64,000 nt of DNA from the NCBI GenBank assembly GCA_963703855.1, contig CAVPFW010000019.1:102344-166343 (forward strand), written 5' to 3'. The notes beneath the pieces were generated by a model. That model did not search any database. It was given only the letters and a program-made list of their open reading frames with translations, and was not told the origin of the DNA. Positions 17,820-27,383 of the stretch are shown in pieces; position 1 is the stretch's first letter; each line of letters opens with the position of its first letter. This DNA is from AP-15 sp963703855 (GTDB lineage: Bacteria > Pseudomonadota > Alphaproteobacteria > ATCC43930 > CGMCC-115725). The position numbers were made by a program, and so were the translations under genes.

Positions 17820-19037
17820 TCAAAAATCCATTTCGAGCGTGTAGAGGCCGCCGACGTGGCGATCCACCGTATAGACGATCTGGCGCTCGTCGACGAACAC
17901 GTCGTTGATCTGAATGGCCCCGCTCGGCGCCCGCGCCGGCGGTTCCGGCACGAAATAGCCGATTTCCGCCGGCTGATACGGGTTCGACGTGTCGTAGGCG
18001 CGCAACCCGCCGTTGAAATAGGTCGCCAGCACGATGCGGTCCGATTTCCATGCGTTCGGCTTCGGCACGTTCTCATAGAGATTGTGCGCGCCGTAGCGGG
18101 CGCCGCGGCGCATGAAGCTTTCGAGCGGCGGCAATGGGCAGGTCGCGATCGGCACCGGGTTGGTCTCGGTCCGCCCGTCGACGATCCACACGAGCTTCGG
18201 CCAATCCGCACCCTCGGTCCGGGTGCACTCGTCGCTGACGATCAAGAGGCCGCGGTCGAAGAACGGCACGACCGTATGGGTGAAGCCGAAATAGGGCGGG
18301 TGGTAGTCCCAGCGCGCCACCATCTTGGGATGCGCCTTGTCGGCAATGTCGAGGGTGATCAGCCCGCCGTCGATATAGCCGAGATAGGCGCGGTCGGGGC
18401 GCTCGGGGTAGACGTTGGTGTTGTGCGGGCGAAAGCCGGTGTCGGCGCCTTCGGGGTGGCGCGCCGGTGGCGGCTCGCTGTCGCCCTCTCTGGTCCCGGG
18501 CAGCCACCAGCGCCCGACCTCGACCGGCTTCGAAGGGTTCTTCACGTCGATGATCCGGTAGAACTGGTCGTCCTTCGGGTGAGTTGGCTGAAAGTCCGGG
18601 GCCCCCGAGCTCATATGGATGTACTCGCCGTCGGCGAACCACAGCTGATGGACGCCGCGCGAGGTCGGCCCCGAGCAGTCGAAAAAGGTGATCGAGCGCG
18701 GGTTCTCCGGCACCGAAATATCGAACAGCTCAAACCCGGCGGGCTGCAGCCCGGGCTGCGTCGTCTGATAGGCGACCGCCAGGATGTCGCCGACCGTCTC
18801 CAGCGAGTTCGAGCGCATATGCGATTGCGGCAGGTCGCGGCGGGCGACGATCTTTGGCGCGCGCGGGTCGCTGACATCGACCGCGGTGAAATTCTTCGGG
18901 GCGCTTTCATGGGCGAGCCACAGGATGCGGCGCCCGTCCTTGGCGATCTGGATCGACATGCCCTCGCCGATCCCGCCAAAGCCGTCGAGCTCATGGTGTG
19001 CCAGCTGCCGGAAATTCCAAATCGCGGTGTCGGCCAT
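17820..19037 (-). CDS. LVIVD-repeat beta-propeller protein
   Basis: 405 residues with no signal peptide visible. It has regularly spaced blades of the LVIVD type: FTAVDVSDPRAPKIVARRDL, FELFDISVPENPRSITFF, RIIDVKNPSKPVEVGRWWLP, LITLDIADKAHPKMVARWDY, LRAYDTSNPYQPAEIGYFVP. Five or more copies would make a seven-bladed propeller. Conserved His/Asp around the central face (HQLWF, HNTNV, HTVVPFF) could bind a metal or ligand. Function is unknown in this family. It is followed on the other strand, after about 480 bases, by a peptide-type binding protein. Confidence 0.75.
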   Translation of the reverse strand: MADTAIWNFRQLAHHELDGFGGIGEGMSIQIAKDGRRILWLAHESAPKNFTAVDVSDPRAPKIVARRDLPQSHMRSNSLETVGDILAVAYQTTQPGLQPAGFELFDISVPENPRSITFFDCSGPTSRGVHQLWFADGEYIHMSSGAPDFQPTHPKDDQFYRIIDVKNPSKPVEVGRWWLPGTREGDSEPPPARHPEGADTGFRPHNTNVYPERPDRAYLGYIDGGLITLDIADKAHPKMVARWDYHPPYFGFTHTVVPFFDRGLLIVSDECTRTEGADWPKLVWIVDGRTETNPVPIATCPLPPLESFMRRGARYGAHNLYENVPKPNAWKSDRIVLATYFNGGLRAYDTSNPYQPAEIGYFVPEPPARAPSGAIQINDVFVDERQIVYTVDRHVGGLYTLEMDF

Positions 19038-19518
19038 GGGGTCGCTCTCCTGAAAGCTGAACGGAGATCATCGGTGGTCAAGGGTCCCGGATTCTTCCCG
19101 CGCGTTCGCGGATCCGCCACCCCGATCGGTGCGCGCACCGTCGCGCCGCGAGGGCGCAGCCGTCAAGTAGGTCAAACCGGGACGAGTCCGAACCCGGCTG
19201 CGGCCCGATCGGATATCGGAATGCCGGCGGGGCGTCGTTCCGAGTTGCGGCATGCCGCCGGCCAATCGCAGCGCGCGGCGCGGCTTGTCCGCTCGGAGGT
19301 CGCCTTGGTGCCGCAGCGGTTTATCGCTCGGCAGGGATTCCGGACGATATCGATGGCGTGCACCGATTTTCTCCGAATTGGTGCTGTCGGCCCGGCCCCT
19401 GCGGTGTCTGAACGCTGTGCTTTCGGACGGCCTTGACGGGAAGTAGGATGCTGGTGGTCGGGATTGGCTGGCATCGGGCGGCCCGATCCTCCTTAACCGT
19501 GCGGCCATCGGACAAAAA
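19038..19518. other. Intergenic region between divergent genes
   Basis: This 481-base stretch separates the divergent LVIVD and binding-protein genes and should contain both promoters. No convincing coding sequence, structured RNA or clear -35/-10 pair was seen; open frames here have no recognisable product. Confidence 0.4.
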
Positions 19519-21111
19519 ATGGGACGCAATGAAATGAATTGGGTTGCATCCGCCATGCTGGCGCTGGCACTTGCCCTGGCGACCGAGGGCACCCGGGCCG
19601 CCGTGCCGGGCACGACGTTGCGGTTTATCGCGCAGGCCGATCTGCGGGTGCTCGATCCGACGTGGACGACCGCGACGATCACACGGAACTACGGCTATAT
19701 GGTGTACGACACGCTGTTGGCGCTCGACAGCAACTTCAAACCGCAGCCGCAGATGGTCGAGCGGTGGACGACCAGCGCCGACCATCTCACCTACACCTTC
19801 GCCTTGCGCGACGGCTTGAAGTTCCATGATGGCCAGCCGGTCAGGAGCGCCGATTGCATTGCCTCGCTCAAACGATGGAGCAAGCGCGACGTGCTCGGCC
19901 AGACGCTCGCCTCCAGCCTGGCCGAATACCGGATCGTCGACGACAGGAGCTTTTCGATCGTCCTCAAGGAGCCCTTCCCGCTGCTGCTCGACGCGCTCGC
20001 CAAGCCCGACAGCAACGTGCCCTTCATCATGCCCGAGCGCGTTGCCGGGACCAGCGCGGACAAGCAGATCGTGGACACCACCGGCTCCGGCCCGTTCAAA
20101 TTCGTCAAAAGCGAGTGGGAGCCTGGTCACAAGATCGTCTTTGTCAAAAATTCGGAATACGTGCCGCGCCAGGAGCCGCCGAGCTGGGCCAGCGGCGGCA
20201 AGGTCGCGCGCGTCGAGCGTGTCGAGTGGCTTTACATCCCCGACCAGGCGACGGCGATGGCGGCGTTCACCGCCGGCGAGGCCGACTGGTGGGAAAATCC
20301 GCCGCCCGATTTCTATCCGCTGCTCGCCCGCAATCCCGACGTGACCCTGGTCCAGCAGAGCCCGTTCGGCGTCGGCGGGTTGCTGCGCTTCAATCAGCTG
20401 CTGCCGCCGTTCGACAATGAAAAGATGCGCCGGGCGTTTCTTTATGCCGTCGACCAGTCCCAATACATGGCGGCACTGGCCGGCGACGCGAAATACTGGC
20501 ACGCCTGCTACAGTTTCTATAGCTGCGGCGGGCCGATGGCGAGCGAGGCCGGGGCCGAGCCGCTCGAGGGGCCTCGCGATCTCGCCAAGGCGAAGGCGCT
20601 GATCGAGGAGGCCGGGTACCACGGCGAAAAGGTCGTTCTGCTGGACCCGACCGATTACCCCACCCTGCACGCGCTGGCCCTGGTGACGAACGACCTGCTG
20701 CGCCGGCTCGCCGTCAACGTCGAGGTTCAGGCGATGGATTGGGGCACCCTGGTCTCGCGCCGCGCCTCCAAGAGGCCGATCGACCAGGCCGGCTGGAACA
20801 TTTTTCTGACGACCTTTCCCGGCATCTCGATACTCGACCCCGCGGTCAATGCGCCGTTGCGCGCCAATGGCGCCAATGCCTGGTTCGGCTGGCCCGATGA
20901 TCCCGTCATCGAAAAGCTGCGCCATGCGTGGATGGGGGCATCCGGCGAGGCGGAGCGGAAAGCCATCGCGGCCGACCTCCAACGCGAGGCCTTTAAGAGC
21001 GTGCCCTATATTCCGACCGGCGAATATTCGGCGCGGACCGCGTTCCACAAGGATCTCGTCGGCCTCGATATCGGTCCGGCCACGTTCATGTGGGGCGTCG
21101 CCAAGAACTGA
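19519..21111 (+). CDS. ABC transporter substrate-binding protein, family 5 (peptide/nickel type)
   Basis: 530 residues. An N-terminal signal peptide is visible (MNWVASAMLALALALATEGT, cleavage likely after TRAA); ATG 19519 or 19534 could start it. The mature part has the SBP_bac_5 pattern: opening with LRFIAQADLRVLDPTWTT, then WTTSADHLTYTFALRDGLKFHDG and a C-terminal lobe with PYIPTGEYSART. It would bind a peptide, opine or similar solute in the periplasm. No permease or ATPase genes are adjacent, so it is an orphan here. Confidence 0.9.
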   Translation: MGRNEMNWVASAMLALALALATEGTRAAVPGTTLRFIAQADLRVLDPTWTTATITRNYGYMVYDTLLALDSNFKPQPQMVERWTTSADHLTYTFALRDGLKFHDGQPVRSADCIASLKRWSKRDVLGQTLASSLAEYRIVDDRSFSIVLKEPFPLLLDALAKPDSNVPFIMPERVAGTSADKQIVDTTGSGPFKFVKSEWEPGHKIVFVKNSEYVPRQEPPSWASGGKVARVERVEWLYIPDQATAMAAFTAGEADWWENPPPDFYPLLARNPDVTLVQQSPFGVGGLLRFNQLLPPFDNEKMRRAFLYAVDQSQYMAALAGDAKYWHACYSFYSCGGPMASEAGAEPLEGPRDLAKAKALIEEAGYHGEKVVLLDPTDYPTLHALALVTNDLLRRLAVNVEVQAMDWGTLVSRRASKRPIDQAGWNIFLTTFPGISILDPAVNAPLRANGANAWFGWPDDPVIEKLRHAWMGASGEAERKAIAADLQREAFKSVPYIPTGEYSARTAFHKDLVGLDIGPATFMWGVAKN

Positions 21112-21132
21112 CCGCCGGGCTGAGCGGGGCGC

Positions 21133-21858
21133 TCAAGCGGCGCTGCGCATGTCGTCGAGGATATGTTCGGCCGCGGCGGCAGGGTCGCCGCTTTTGACGA
21201 TCGGGCGGCCGACGACGAGATAGTCGGCCCCGGCGGCGATCGCCTGCGCCGGCGTTCCCGAGCGCTTGTGGTCGTCGACCGGCGCGCCGGCCGGCCTGAC
21301 CCCGGGGGTGACGACGAGCAGCCCCTCGGCCCCTGCCGCCCGGCGGATTTCGCGCGGATTGTCGCGCGGCGCGGCGATGATCCCGTCGCAGCCGCAGGCC
21401 GCCGTCGCTCTCGCCCGCGCAACGATCAGCGCTGCGAGGCTGCCGCCGTGGCCGAGCTCGCGCAGCCCGGCCGCATCGAGGCTGGTCAGCACCGGAACCA
21501 CCAGAACCTTCAGATCCGAGCCTGCTTTGCCCGCGGCGGCGGCCTTGATGATGTCGGCATCACCGTGCACGGTGACAAAGCTGACCCCGCGCCCGGCGGC
21601 ACCGGCGACGCCCTGCCTCACGGTCTCGCCGATGTCGAACATCTTGGCGTCGAGAAATACCCTCTTGTCCTTGGCCACGAGGTCGTCGATCAGGCGCTCG
21701 AACCCGGCGGCGAATTGCAGCCACAGCCCGAGTTTGAAAAACGACACCACGCCGTCCAGCTTGTCGACTAGCGACCGCGCCTCGGCGATGGTGGGCACGT
21801 CGAGGGCGACGATCAGGCGGTCTTCGATCCGTGGGGGAACGTCGCGGGGAAGCGGCAT
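21133..21858 (-). CDS. pyrF: Orotidine 5'-phosphate decarboxylase
   Basis: 241 residues. The enzyme decarboxylates OMP to UMP, the last step of de novo pyrimidine synthesis. The catalytic tetrad is visible: Asp20 (VALDVP), Lys42 (FKLGLWL) and Asp70-x-Lys72-x-x-Asp75 in FLDAKMFDIGETV. The phosphate-binding end is VTPGVRPAGAPVDDHKR. Length is normal for the bacterial family (about 230-245). It is encoded opposite its neighbours and appears as a stand-alone gene. Confidence 0.95.
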   Translation of the reverse strand: MPLPRDVPPRIEDRLIVALDVPTIAEARSLVDKLDGVVSFFKLGLWLQFAAGFERLIDDLVAKDKRVFLDAKMFDIGETVRQGVAGAAGRGVSFVTVHGDADIIKAAAAGKAGSDLKVLVVPVLTSLDAAGLRELGHGGSLAALIVARARATAACGCDGIIAAPRDNPREIRRAAGAEGLLVVTPGVRPAGAPVDDHKRSGTPAQAIAAGADYLVVGRPIVKSGDPAAAAEHILDDMRSAA

Positions 21859-21940
21859 CGAACGCGCATCCTGTCCGGCGCGGTTGAAAGCCGGCGGTTG
21901 ATGTTACGATCTCGGCGCAATCTAGCGCGGAGCGGGGGCG

Positions 21941-22116
21941 ATGGCGAAGCAGCAAATCAGGTCCGACCGGCTCGGCCGGCCGAGCGGGCATTTTTCGCAG
22001 GCGACGACGGTCGAGGCGCGCGGCAGGCCGCGACCATGGTCGAAGTGGTCAAGATGACCTCGCCCGATTATCTGATCGAGATCAGCGCCATCGCCGTCAT
22101 CCCCGACGCGGGCTGA
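21941..22116 (+). pseudogene. RidA-like gene with internal deletion
   Basis: The frame from ATG 21941 gives the N-terminus of a RidA/YjgF-family deaminase (MAKQQIRSDRLGRPSGHFSQ, then ATTVEARG), while a different frame about 20 bases later gives the family's C-terminus (MVEVVKMTSPDYLIEISAIA, ending VIPDAG). About 75 internal residues, including the main trimer core, are missing, and the two ends are out of register (176 bases in all). The junction is near 22,025-22,040. The product cannot be a working enamine/imine deaminase. Family membership is judged from these two ends only. Confidence 0.65.
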
Positions 22117-22119
22117 CCG

Positions 22120-22896
22120 TCAGCCCCCGGTGGCGGCGCGGAACGAGCTTTCGAATTTCGCGAACTCGTCGGAAGAGGCGTCGGAGACCGCCCAGTAGCC
22201 GAGATCGCCCTCGTTCCAGTGGCGCAGGGCATAGCCGCGACGGGTGACTGTCTCGCCGCGATCGCCCGGCCGGGCCGGCAGGACGAAGACGTTGACGATG
22301 TGCTTTCCCGCCCGGTAGACGAGGGCCGGCACAGGCTTTCCCTGGATCAGGTCGAGCCGCCCGCCGATCAGCGGGAAACCCTCGGCGGCGAGGTCGACCC
22401 CCGGCGGCGACAGATCGGTGCGCCCGGCGAACCACGGCTTGACCGTGTGCTTGTCCGAGGATGGGACATCGGTCAGGTGCGTCCCCAACAGCGAGCGCAG
22501 ATGGCTGTCGATGACCTCGCCCGCGATCGCGTTTTCCTGGCGCTCGGCGGTGATCAGCCAGGTCCCGCCGGAGCCGACGGCGACCGCGATCAGGATCGAT
22601 GCGGCGTAAGCGAGCCAATAGCTCGTCATTGTCGGCCCCGGCCCGCGCAGCGCCGCCGGCGCGCTTGCCGCGGCTTCCCGGCGCAGCGCGAAACGCAGCT
22701 GCGAGCGGAGTGTTTCCGGCGCGCGGTAGACGGGCGCCGCCCGGCGGATGCCGGCGCGCAGCCGCTCCAGCGCCGCCATTTCCGGGCCGCACCCGGCGCA
22801 GCCCTCGATATGGTCGCGCAGATCCGACCGCTCGGCGTCGGCAAGCTCGCCGTCGAGATAGGAGTCGAGCCGCGGGCGGACCTCGTCACACTCCAT
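22120..22896 (-). CDS. Transmembrane anti-sigma factor with zinc-finger domain
   Basis: 258 residues. The ATG at 22896 follows GGAGG by six bases. The N-terminus holds an anti-sigma zinc-binding domain (ECDEVRPRLDSYLDGEL, then HIEGCAGCGPEMAALE with H-x3-C-x2-C). One transmembrane helix follows (YWLAYAASILIAVAVGSGG), leaving about 140 residues in the periplasm. It would hold its cognate ECF sigma factor at the membrane until a periplasmic signal acts. The gene overlaps the 3' end of the sigma gene by 11 bases, the usual coupled pair. Confidence 0.88.
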   Translation of the reverse strand: MECDEVRPRLDSYLDGELADAERSDLRDHIEGCAGCGPEMAALERLRAGIRRAAPVYRAPETLRSQLRFALRREAAASAPAALRGPGPTMTSYWLAYAASILIAVAVGSGGTWLITAERQENAIAGEVIDSHLRSLLGTHLTDVPSSDKHTVKPWFAGRTDLSPPGVDLAAEGFPLIGGRLDLIQGKPVPALVYRAGKHIVNVFVLPARPGDRGETVTRRGYALRHWNEGDLGYWAVSDASSDEFAKFESSFRAATGG

Positions 22897-23440
22897 CGCC
22901 AACCTCCTTTCCGTCCCAGGCCCGGCGCAACGCCGAGCGCGCGCGATGCAGGCGCGACATCACCGTCCCGATCGGCACCCCGGTCACTTCGGCGATCGCG
23001 CGGTAGTCGAGCTCGTGCAGCTCGCGCAGCACGATCGCCTCGCGCAACGGCGCCGGCAACGCCTCGATCAGGACATCGAGCCGCCGCAGGTCGGAGCGGT
23101 TCTGCAGCAGCGCCTCGGTATCGCCGGCGGCTTGCGCCCCCGCCGCCGCGCCGTCGCCGAGCTCCTCGTCCGCCTCCAGCGGCACGACATCCGCCGGCCG
23201 GTTGCGCTCGAGCCAGCTGTAGCAGGTGCGGCGCACGATCCGGAGCACCCAGCTCTTGGCGTCGCCCTCGCGGTAGGTGTCGAAATAGCGGAACGCGCGC
23301 AGATAGGCTTCCTGCACGACATCGGCCGCATCGGCGTCGCTGCGGGTCAGCCAGCGGGCCAGCGAGTAGGCGGCGTCGAGGTGAGGCAGCGCCACCGTTT
23401 CGAACCGGCCGCGCCGACGCCGCTCCGCATTCCCAATCAT
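22886..23440 (-). CDS. ECF (RpoE-like) RNA polymerase sigma factor
   Basis: 184 residues. Region 2 covers LDAAYSLARWLTRSDADAAD then VVQEAYLRAFRYFDTYREGD (core-RNAP binding and -10 recognition). Region 4 is PAPLREAIVLRELHELDYRA followed by IAEVTGVPIGTVMSRLHRAR, the -35-binding helix-turn-helix. The linker in between is acidic, as usual for group IV sigma factors. It is immediately followed by its anti-sigma gene. The regulon and the inducing stress are unknown. Confidence 0.93.
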   Translation of the reverse strand: MIGNAERRRRGRFETVALPHLDAAYSLARWLTRSDADAADVVQEAYLRAFRYFDTYREGDAKSWVLRIVRRTCYSWLERNRPADVVPLEADEELGDGAAAGAQAAGDTEALLQNRSDLRRLDVLIEALPAPLREAIVLRELHELDYRAIAEVTGVPIGTVMSRLHRARSALRRAWDGKEVGDGV

Positions 23441-23591
23441 CCGTGCTTTCTACCCTACACGACTGCCGACCGCACCACGGGCCCGCTTATTCCCTGCCGC
23501 CGCAGGTTTTTCACCACGGGACCGAGCCGTCCGCCGCGCGGTTGCAATCGCCGCGGCCGGGCACCACACTGGCGCCACCCAGGAGAGGATC

Positions 23592-24248
23592 ATGCCGATG
23601 GAGATGACCGGCGAATATCGCATCCCGGCGCCGCGCCAGCACGTCTGGGAGGGGCTCAACGACCCGGAGATCCTGAAACAGTCGATCCCCGGCTGCCAGA
23701 CCATCGAGAAGGTGTCGGACACCGAGCTCACCGCCAAGGTTGTGGCCAAGGTCGGCCCGGTCAGGGCGACCTTCAACGGCAAGGTCACGTTGTCGGATCT
23801 CGACCCGCCCAAGGGTTACACGATCAGCGGCGAGGGCAGCGGTGGCGTCGCCGGCTTCGCCAGGGGCAGCGCCAAGGTGAAGCTCGACGAGGACGGCGAG
23901 GCGACCGTGCTCAAATACGAGGTGCAGGCCCATGTCGGCGGCAAGCTCGCGCAGATCGGCTCGCGCCTGATCGACGCGACCTCGCGCAAGATGGCCGAGG
24001 ATTTCTTCGGACGGTTCGTCGCCGCGATGGCGCCCGAGCAGGCCGGCTCGCCGCCGCCCGCGGCAGCGGCGGGCGAGGCGGTCGCGGTGGCACGGATCGC
24101 CGTCGAGCCCGCAGCGGCCGAGCGCGACACCGCGCCGGCGGCCGGCGCTGCCTCGGTCAGACTGCCGCCGGCGGTGTGGGTCACCGGGCTGACCGCGATC
24201 ATCGGTCTGATGCTCTACTACTTCACCCGCGACCACGGGGTGCGCTAG
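23592..24248 (+). CDS. coxG: CoxG-like SRPBCC protein with C-terminal membrane anchor
   Basis: 218 residues. The N-terminal 150 residues form an SRPBCC/polyketide-cyclase-like domain of the carbon monoxide dehydrogenase subunit G family (opening MEMTGEYRIPAPRQHVWEGL, then NDPEILKQSIPGCQTIE). A low-complexity Ala/Pro linker leads to one transmembrane helix (VWVTGLTAIIGLMLYYF) at the C-terminus. In the cox system CoxG is thought to help attach the dehydrogenase to the membrane. A strong AGGAGAGG ribosome site precedes the start. It is the first gene of the coxG-S-L-M series. Confidence 0.88.
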   Translation: MPMEMTGEYRIPAPRQHVWEGLNDPEILKQSIPGCQTIEKVSDTELTAKVVAKVGPVRATFNGKVTLSDLDPPKGYTISGEGSGGVAGFARGSAKVKLDEDGEATVLKYEVQAHVGGKLAQIGSRLIDATSRKMAEDFFGRFVAAMAPEQAGSPPPAAAAGEAVAVARIAVEPAAAERDTAPAAGAASVRLPPAVWVTGLTAIIGLMLYYFTRDHGVR

Positions 24249-24358
24249 CTCCTCTTCCCAGCCGCGAACGCCTTGACCGCAGACGCCTCCCGGCACAAAA
24301 CTCCGGCCGGTTGCTTTCGCCCGCTGACGGCCTTTGGTAGTTATCCAGGGAGGGTTCG

Positions 24359-24868
<510 letters not shown>

Positions 24869-24872
24869 GGCC

Positions 24873-27248
24873 GTGACTACGGTTGGCATGCCGGTCCGGC
24901 GGCGCGAGGATTACCGCTTTCTGACCGGACAAGGCACCTATACCGACGACATCGACCGCCCGCGCCAGCTCCACGCCTATATCCTGCGCAGTCCGCACGC
25001 GCACGCGCGGATCGCCGGGATAGAGATTTCGGCGGCGGCATCGGCGCCCGGAGTGGCGGCGATCTACACCGGCAAGGACATGACGGCGGACGGCGTCGGC
25101 GGACTGCCCTGCGGCTGGCAGGTCCATTCGAAGGACGGCTCGCCGATGGCCGAGCCCCCGCACCCGCCGCTCGCCGCGGACCGGGTGCGCCATGTCGGCG
25201 ACCCGGTCGCGGTGGTCATCGCCGAGACCCTCGGACAGGCCCGCGAGGCGGCCGAACTGGTGCGCGTCGACTACGCCGAGGAGCCGGCCGTGGTCGATCC
25301 CGCGGACGCGCTCAAATCCGGAGCGCCGCAGGTCTTTGCCGAGGCGCCGGGCAACCTCTGCTACGATTGGAGCCTGGGCGACCTCGCCGCGGTCGAGGCC
25401 GGATTCGCCAAGGCGGCGCGGGTGGTCAAGCTCGATCTCGTCAACAACCGGCTCGTCCCCAACGCGATGGAGCCGCGCGCCGCGATCGGCGAATACGACC
25501 GCGCCACCGGCGATTACACGCTCTATACGACGAGCCAGAACCCGCATGTGATCCGCCTGTTGATGGGCGCCTTTGTATTGCACATCCCGGAGGCGAAGTT
25601 GCGGGTCGTCGCCCCCGATGTCGGCGGCGGCTTCGGCTCCAAGATCTACCATTACGCCGAAGAGGCGATCGTGACCTGGGCGGCCGGCAAATTGCGGCGG
25701 CCGGTCAAATGGACCGCCGAGCGCTCGGAAAGCTTCATGTCCGACGCGCATGGCCGCGACCACGTGACCCATGTCGAGCTGGCGCTCGATCGAGAGGCCA
25801 AGTTTCTGGCGCTGAAGGTCTCGACGATCGCCAATATGGGCGCCTATCTGTCGACCTTTGCGCCGGCGATCCCGACCTATCTCTACGGCACCCTGCTCGC
25901 CGGCACCTACACGACGCCCTCGATCTATGTCGAGACCAAGGCGGTGTTCACCCATACCGTTCCCGTCGACGCCTATCGCGGCGCCGGCCGGCCGGAGGCG
26001 ACCTATCTGCTCGAACGCATCGTCGACCTCGCTGCCGACGAGATCGGCATGGACCCGGCCGAACTGCGCCGGCGCAACTTCATCCCGAAGGATGCGTACC
26101 CCTATCAGACTCCGGTCGCATTGCAATACGACAGCGGTGACTACGGCGCGACATTGGAGCTGGGGTTGAAAGCGGCCGACTACGCCGGCTTCGAGGCGCG
26201 CCGCCGCGAGGCGATGGCGCATGGCAAATTGCGCGGCATCGGCATCGCCACCTATATCGAGGCCTGCGGCATCGCCCCCTCGGCCGTGGTCGGCTCGTTG
26301 GGGGCGCGCGCCGGGCTCTATGAGAGCGCCGCGGTGCGGGTGCATCCGACCGGCAGCGTGTCGATCCTGACCGGCTCGCACAGCCACGGGCAGGGCCACG
26401 AGACTACGTTTTCGCAGCTCGTCGCCGACCGTCTCGGCATCCCGATCGAGAGCATCGAGATCGTCCATGGCGACACCGCCAAGATTCCCTACGGCATGGG
26501 CACTTACGGCTCGCGCTCCTTGGCGGTCGGCGGCTCGGCGATTGTCAAGGCGATGGACAAGGTGGTCGCGAAAGGGCGCAAGATCGCTGCCCATCTGCTC
26601 GAAGCGGCCGAAGCCGATGTCGAGTTCGCCGGCGGCAAATTCACCGTCGCCGGCACCGACCGGTCGAAGACGTTCGGCGAGGTCGCGCTGACCGCCTATG
26701 TGCCGCACAACTATCCGGAGGATCTGGAGCCCGGGCTCGACGAGACCTCGTTCTACGACCCGAAGAATTTCACCTACCCGTCGGGCGCCCACATCGCCGA
26801 GGTCGAGATCGACCCGGAGACCGGCCATGTCACGGTCGTCAACTTCACCGCATCAGACGATTTCGGTCGGATCATCAACCCGATGATCGTCGCCGGCCAG
26901 GTCCATGGCGGCCTCGCCCAGGGCATCGGCCAGGCGTTGCTCGAAGGCTGCGTCTACGACAAGGAAACGGGCCAGCTGCTGACCGGCTCCTACAACGACT
27001 ACGCGATGCCGCGCGCCGACGATCTGCCGAACTTCGGGTTGTCGACCAACGTGACCCTGTGCACGCACAACCCGCTCGGCGTCAAAGGCTGCGGCGAGGC
27101 CGGGGCGATCGGCGCGCCGGCCGCGATCACCAACGCGCTGGTCGACGCGCTGAAGCCGCTCGGGGTGCGCCATCTCGACATGCCGGCCACGCCCGAAAGG
27201 CTGTGGCGCGTCATTCAACAGCACCGTCAGTCGCTCGCCGCGGAATAG
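24873..27248 (+). CDS. coxL: Molybdenum hydroxylase large subunit, form II CoxL-like
   Basis: About 791 residues from GTG 24873 (an ATG at 24888 is also possible). It binds the molybdopterin cytosine dinucleotide cofactor and carries out the hydroxylation. The active-site loop reads AYRGAGR (residues 367-373, bases 25971-25991). True aerobic CO dehydrogenases (form I) have AYxCSFR with the Cys that ligates Cu, and that Cys is absent. By established usage this is a form II or general aldehyde/purine-type hydroxylase, so CO oxidation should not be assumed. The Mo-cofactor base Glu is in GCGEAGAIG near the C-terminus. Gene order S-L-M matches the family. Confidence 0.9.
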   Translation: MTTVGMPVRRREDYRFLTGQGTYTDDIDRPRQLHAYILRSPHAHARIAGIEISAAASAPGVAAIYTGKDMTADGVGGLPCGWQVHSKDGSPMAEPPHPPLAADRVRHVGDPVAVVIAETLGQAREAAELVRVDYAEEPAVVDPADALKSGAPQVFAEAPGNLCYDWSLGDLAAVEAGFAKAARVVKLDLVNNRLVPNAMEPRAAIGEYDRATGDYTLYTTSQNPHVIRLLMGAFVLHIPEAKLRVVAPDVGGGFGSKIYHYAEEAIVTWAAGKLRRPVKWTAERSESFMSDAHGRDHVTHVELALDREAKFLALKVSTIANMGAYLSTFAPAIPTYLYGTLLAGTYTTPSIYVETKAVFTHTVPVDAYRGAGRPEATYLLERIVDLAADEIGMDPAELRRRNFIPKDAYPYQTPVALQYDSGDYGATLELGLKAADYAGFEARRREAMAHGKLRGIGIATYIEACGIAPSAVVGSLGARAGLYESAAVRVHPTGSVSILTGSHSHGQGHETTFSQLVADRLGIPIESIEIVHGDTAKIPYGMGTYGSRSLAVGGSAIVKAMDKVVAKGRKIAAHLLEAAEADVEFAGGKFTVAGTDRSKTFGEVALTAYVPHNYPEDLEPGLDETSFYDPKNFTYPSGAHIAEVEIDPETGHVTVVNFTASDDFGRIINPMIVAGQVHGGLAQGIGQALLEGCVYDKETGQLLTGSYNDYAMPRADDLPNFGLSTNVTLCTHNPLGVKGCGEAGAIGAPAAITNALVDALKPLGVRHLDMPATPERLWRVIQQHRQSLAAE

Positions 27249-27289
27249 ATTTTGTGAGATGAAGCCCCCAGCGTCGCTATCACATCATC

Positions 27290-27376
27290 GTCACACCCGC
27301 GAAAGCGGGGGTCCAGGGGCAAGCGCCGGACCGGTCGCCCTGGATTCCCGCTTGCGCCGGAACGACGGGTAACGGA
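27290..27376. repeat. Dispersed palindromic repeat inside the cox operon
   Basis: The gap between coxL and coxM holds an element built of CACCCGCGAAAGCGGGGGTC, a central part, and a mirrored end with GATTCCCGCTTGCGCCGG and ACGACGGG. It belongs to the same palindromic family as the element at 17698. It could form a hairpin that affects coxM expression, but nothing in the sequence shows this. Confidence 0.55.
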
Positions 27377-27383
27377 GAGCCCG

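Noticed and set aside
24873..27248. Calling the large subunit a genuine CO dehydrogenase
   Set aside because: The active-site loop is AYRGAGR; the Cys of form I (AYxCSFR) is missing.
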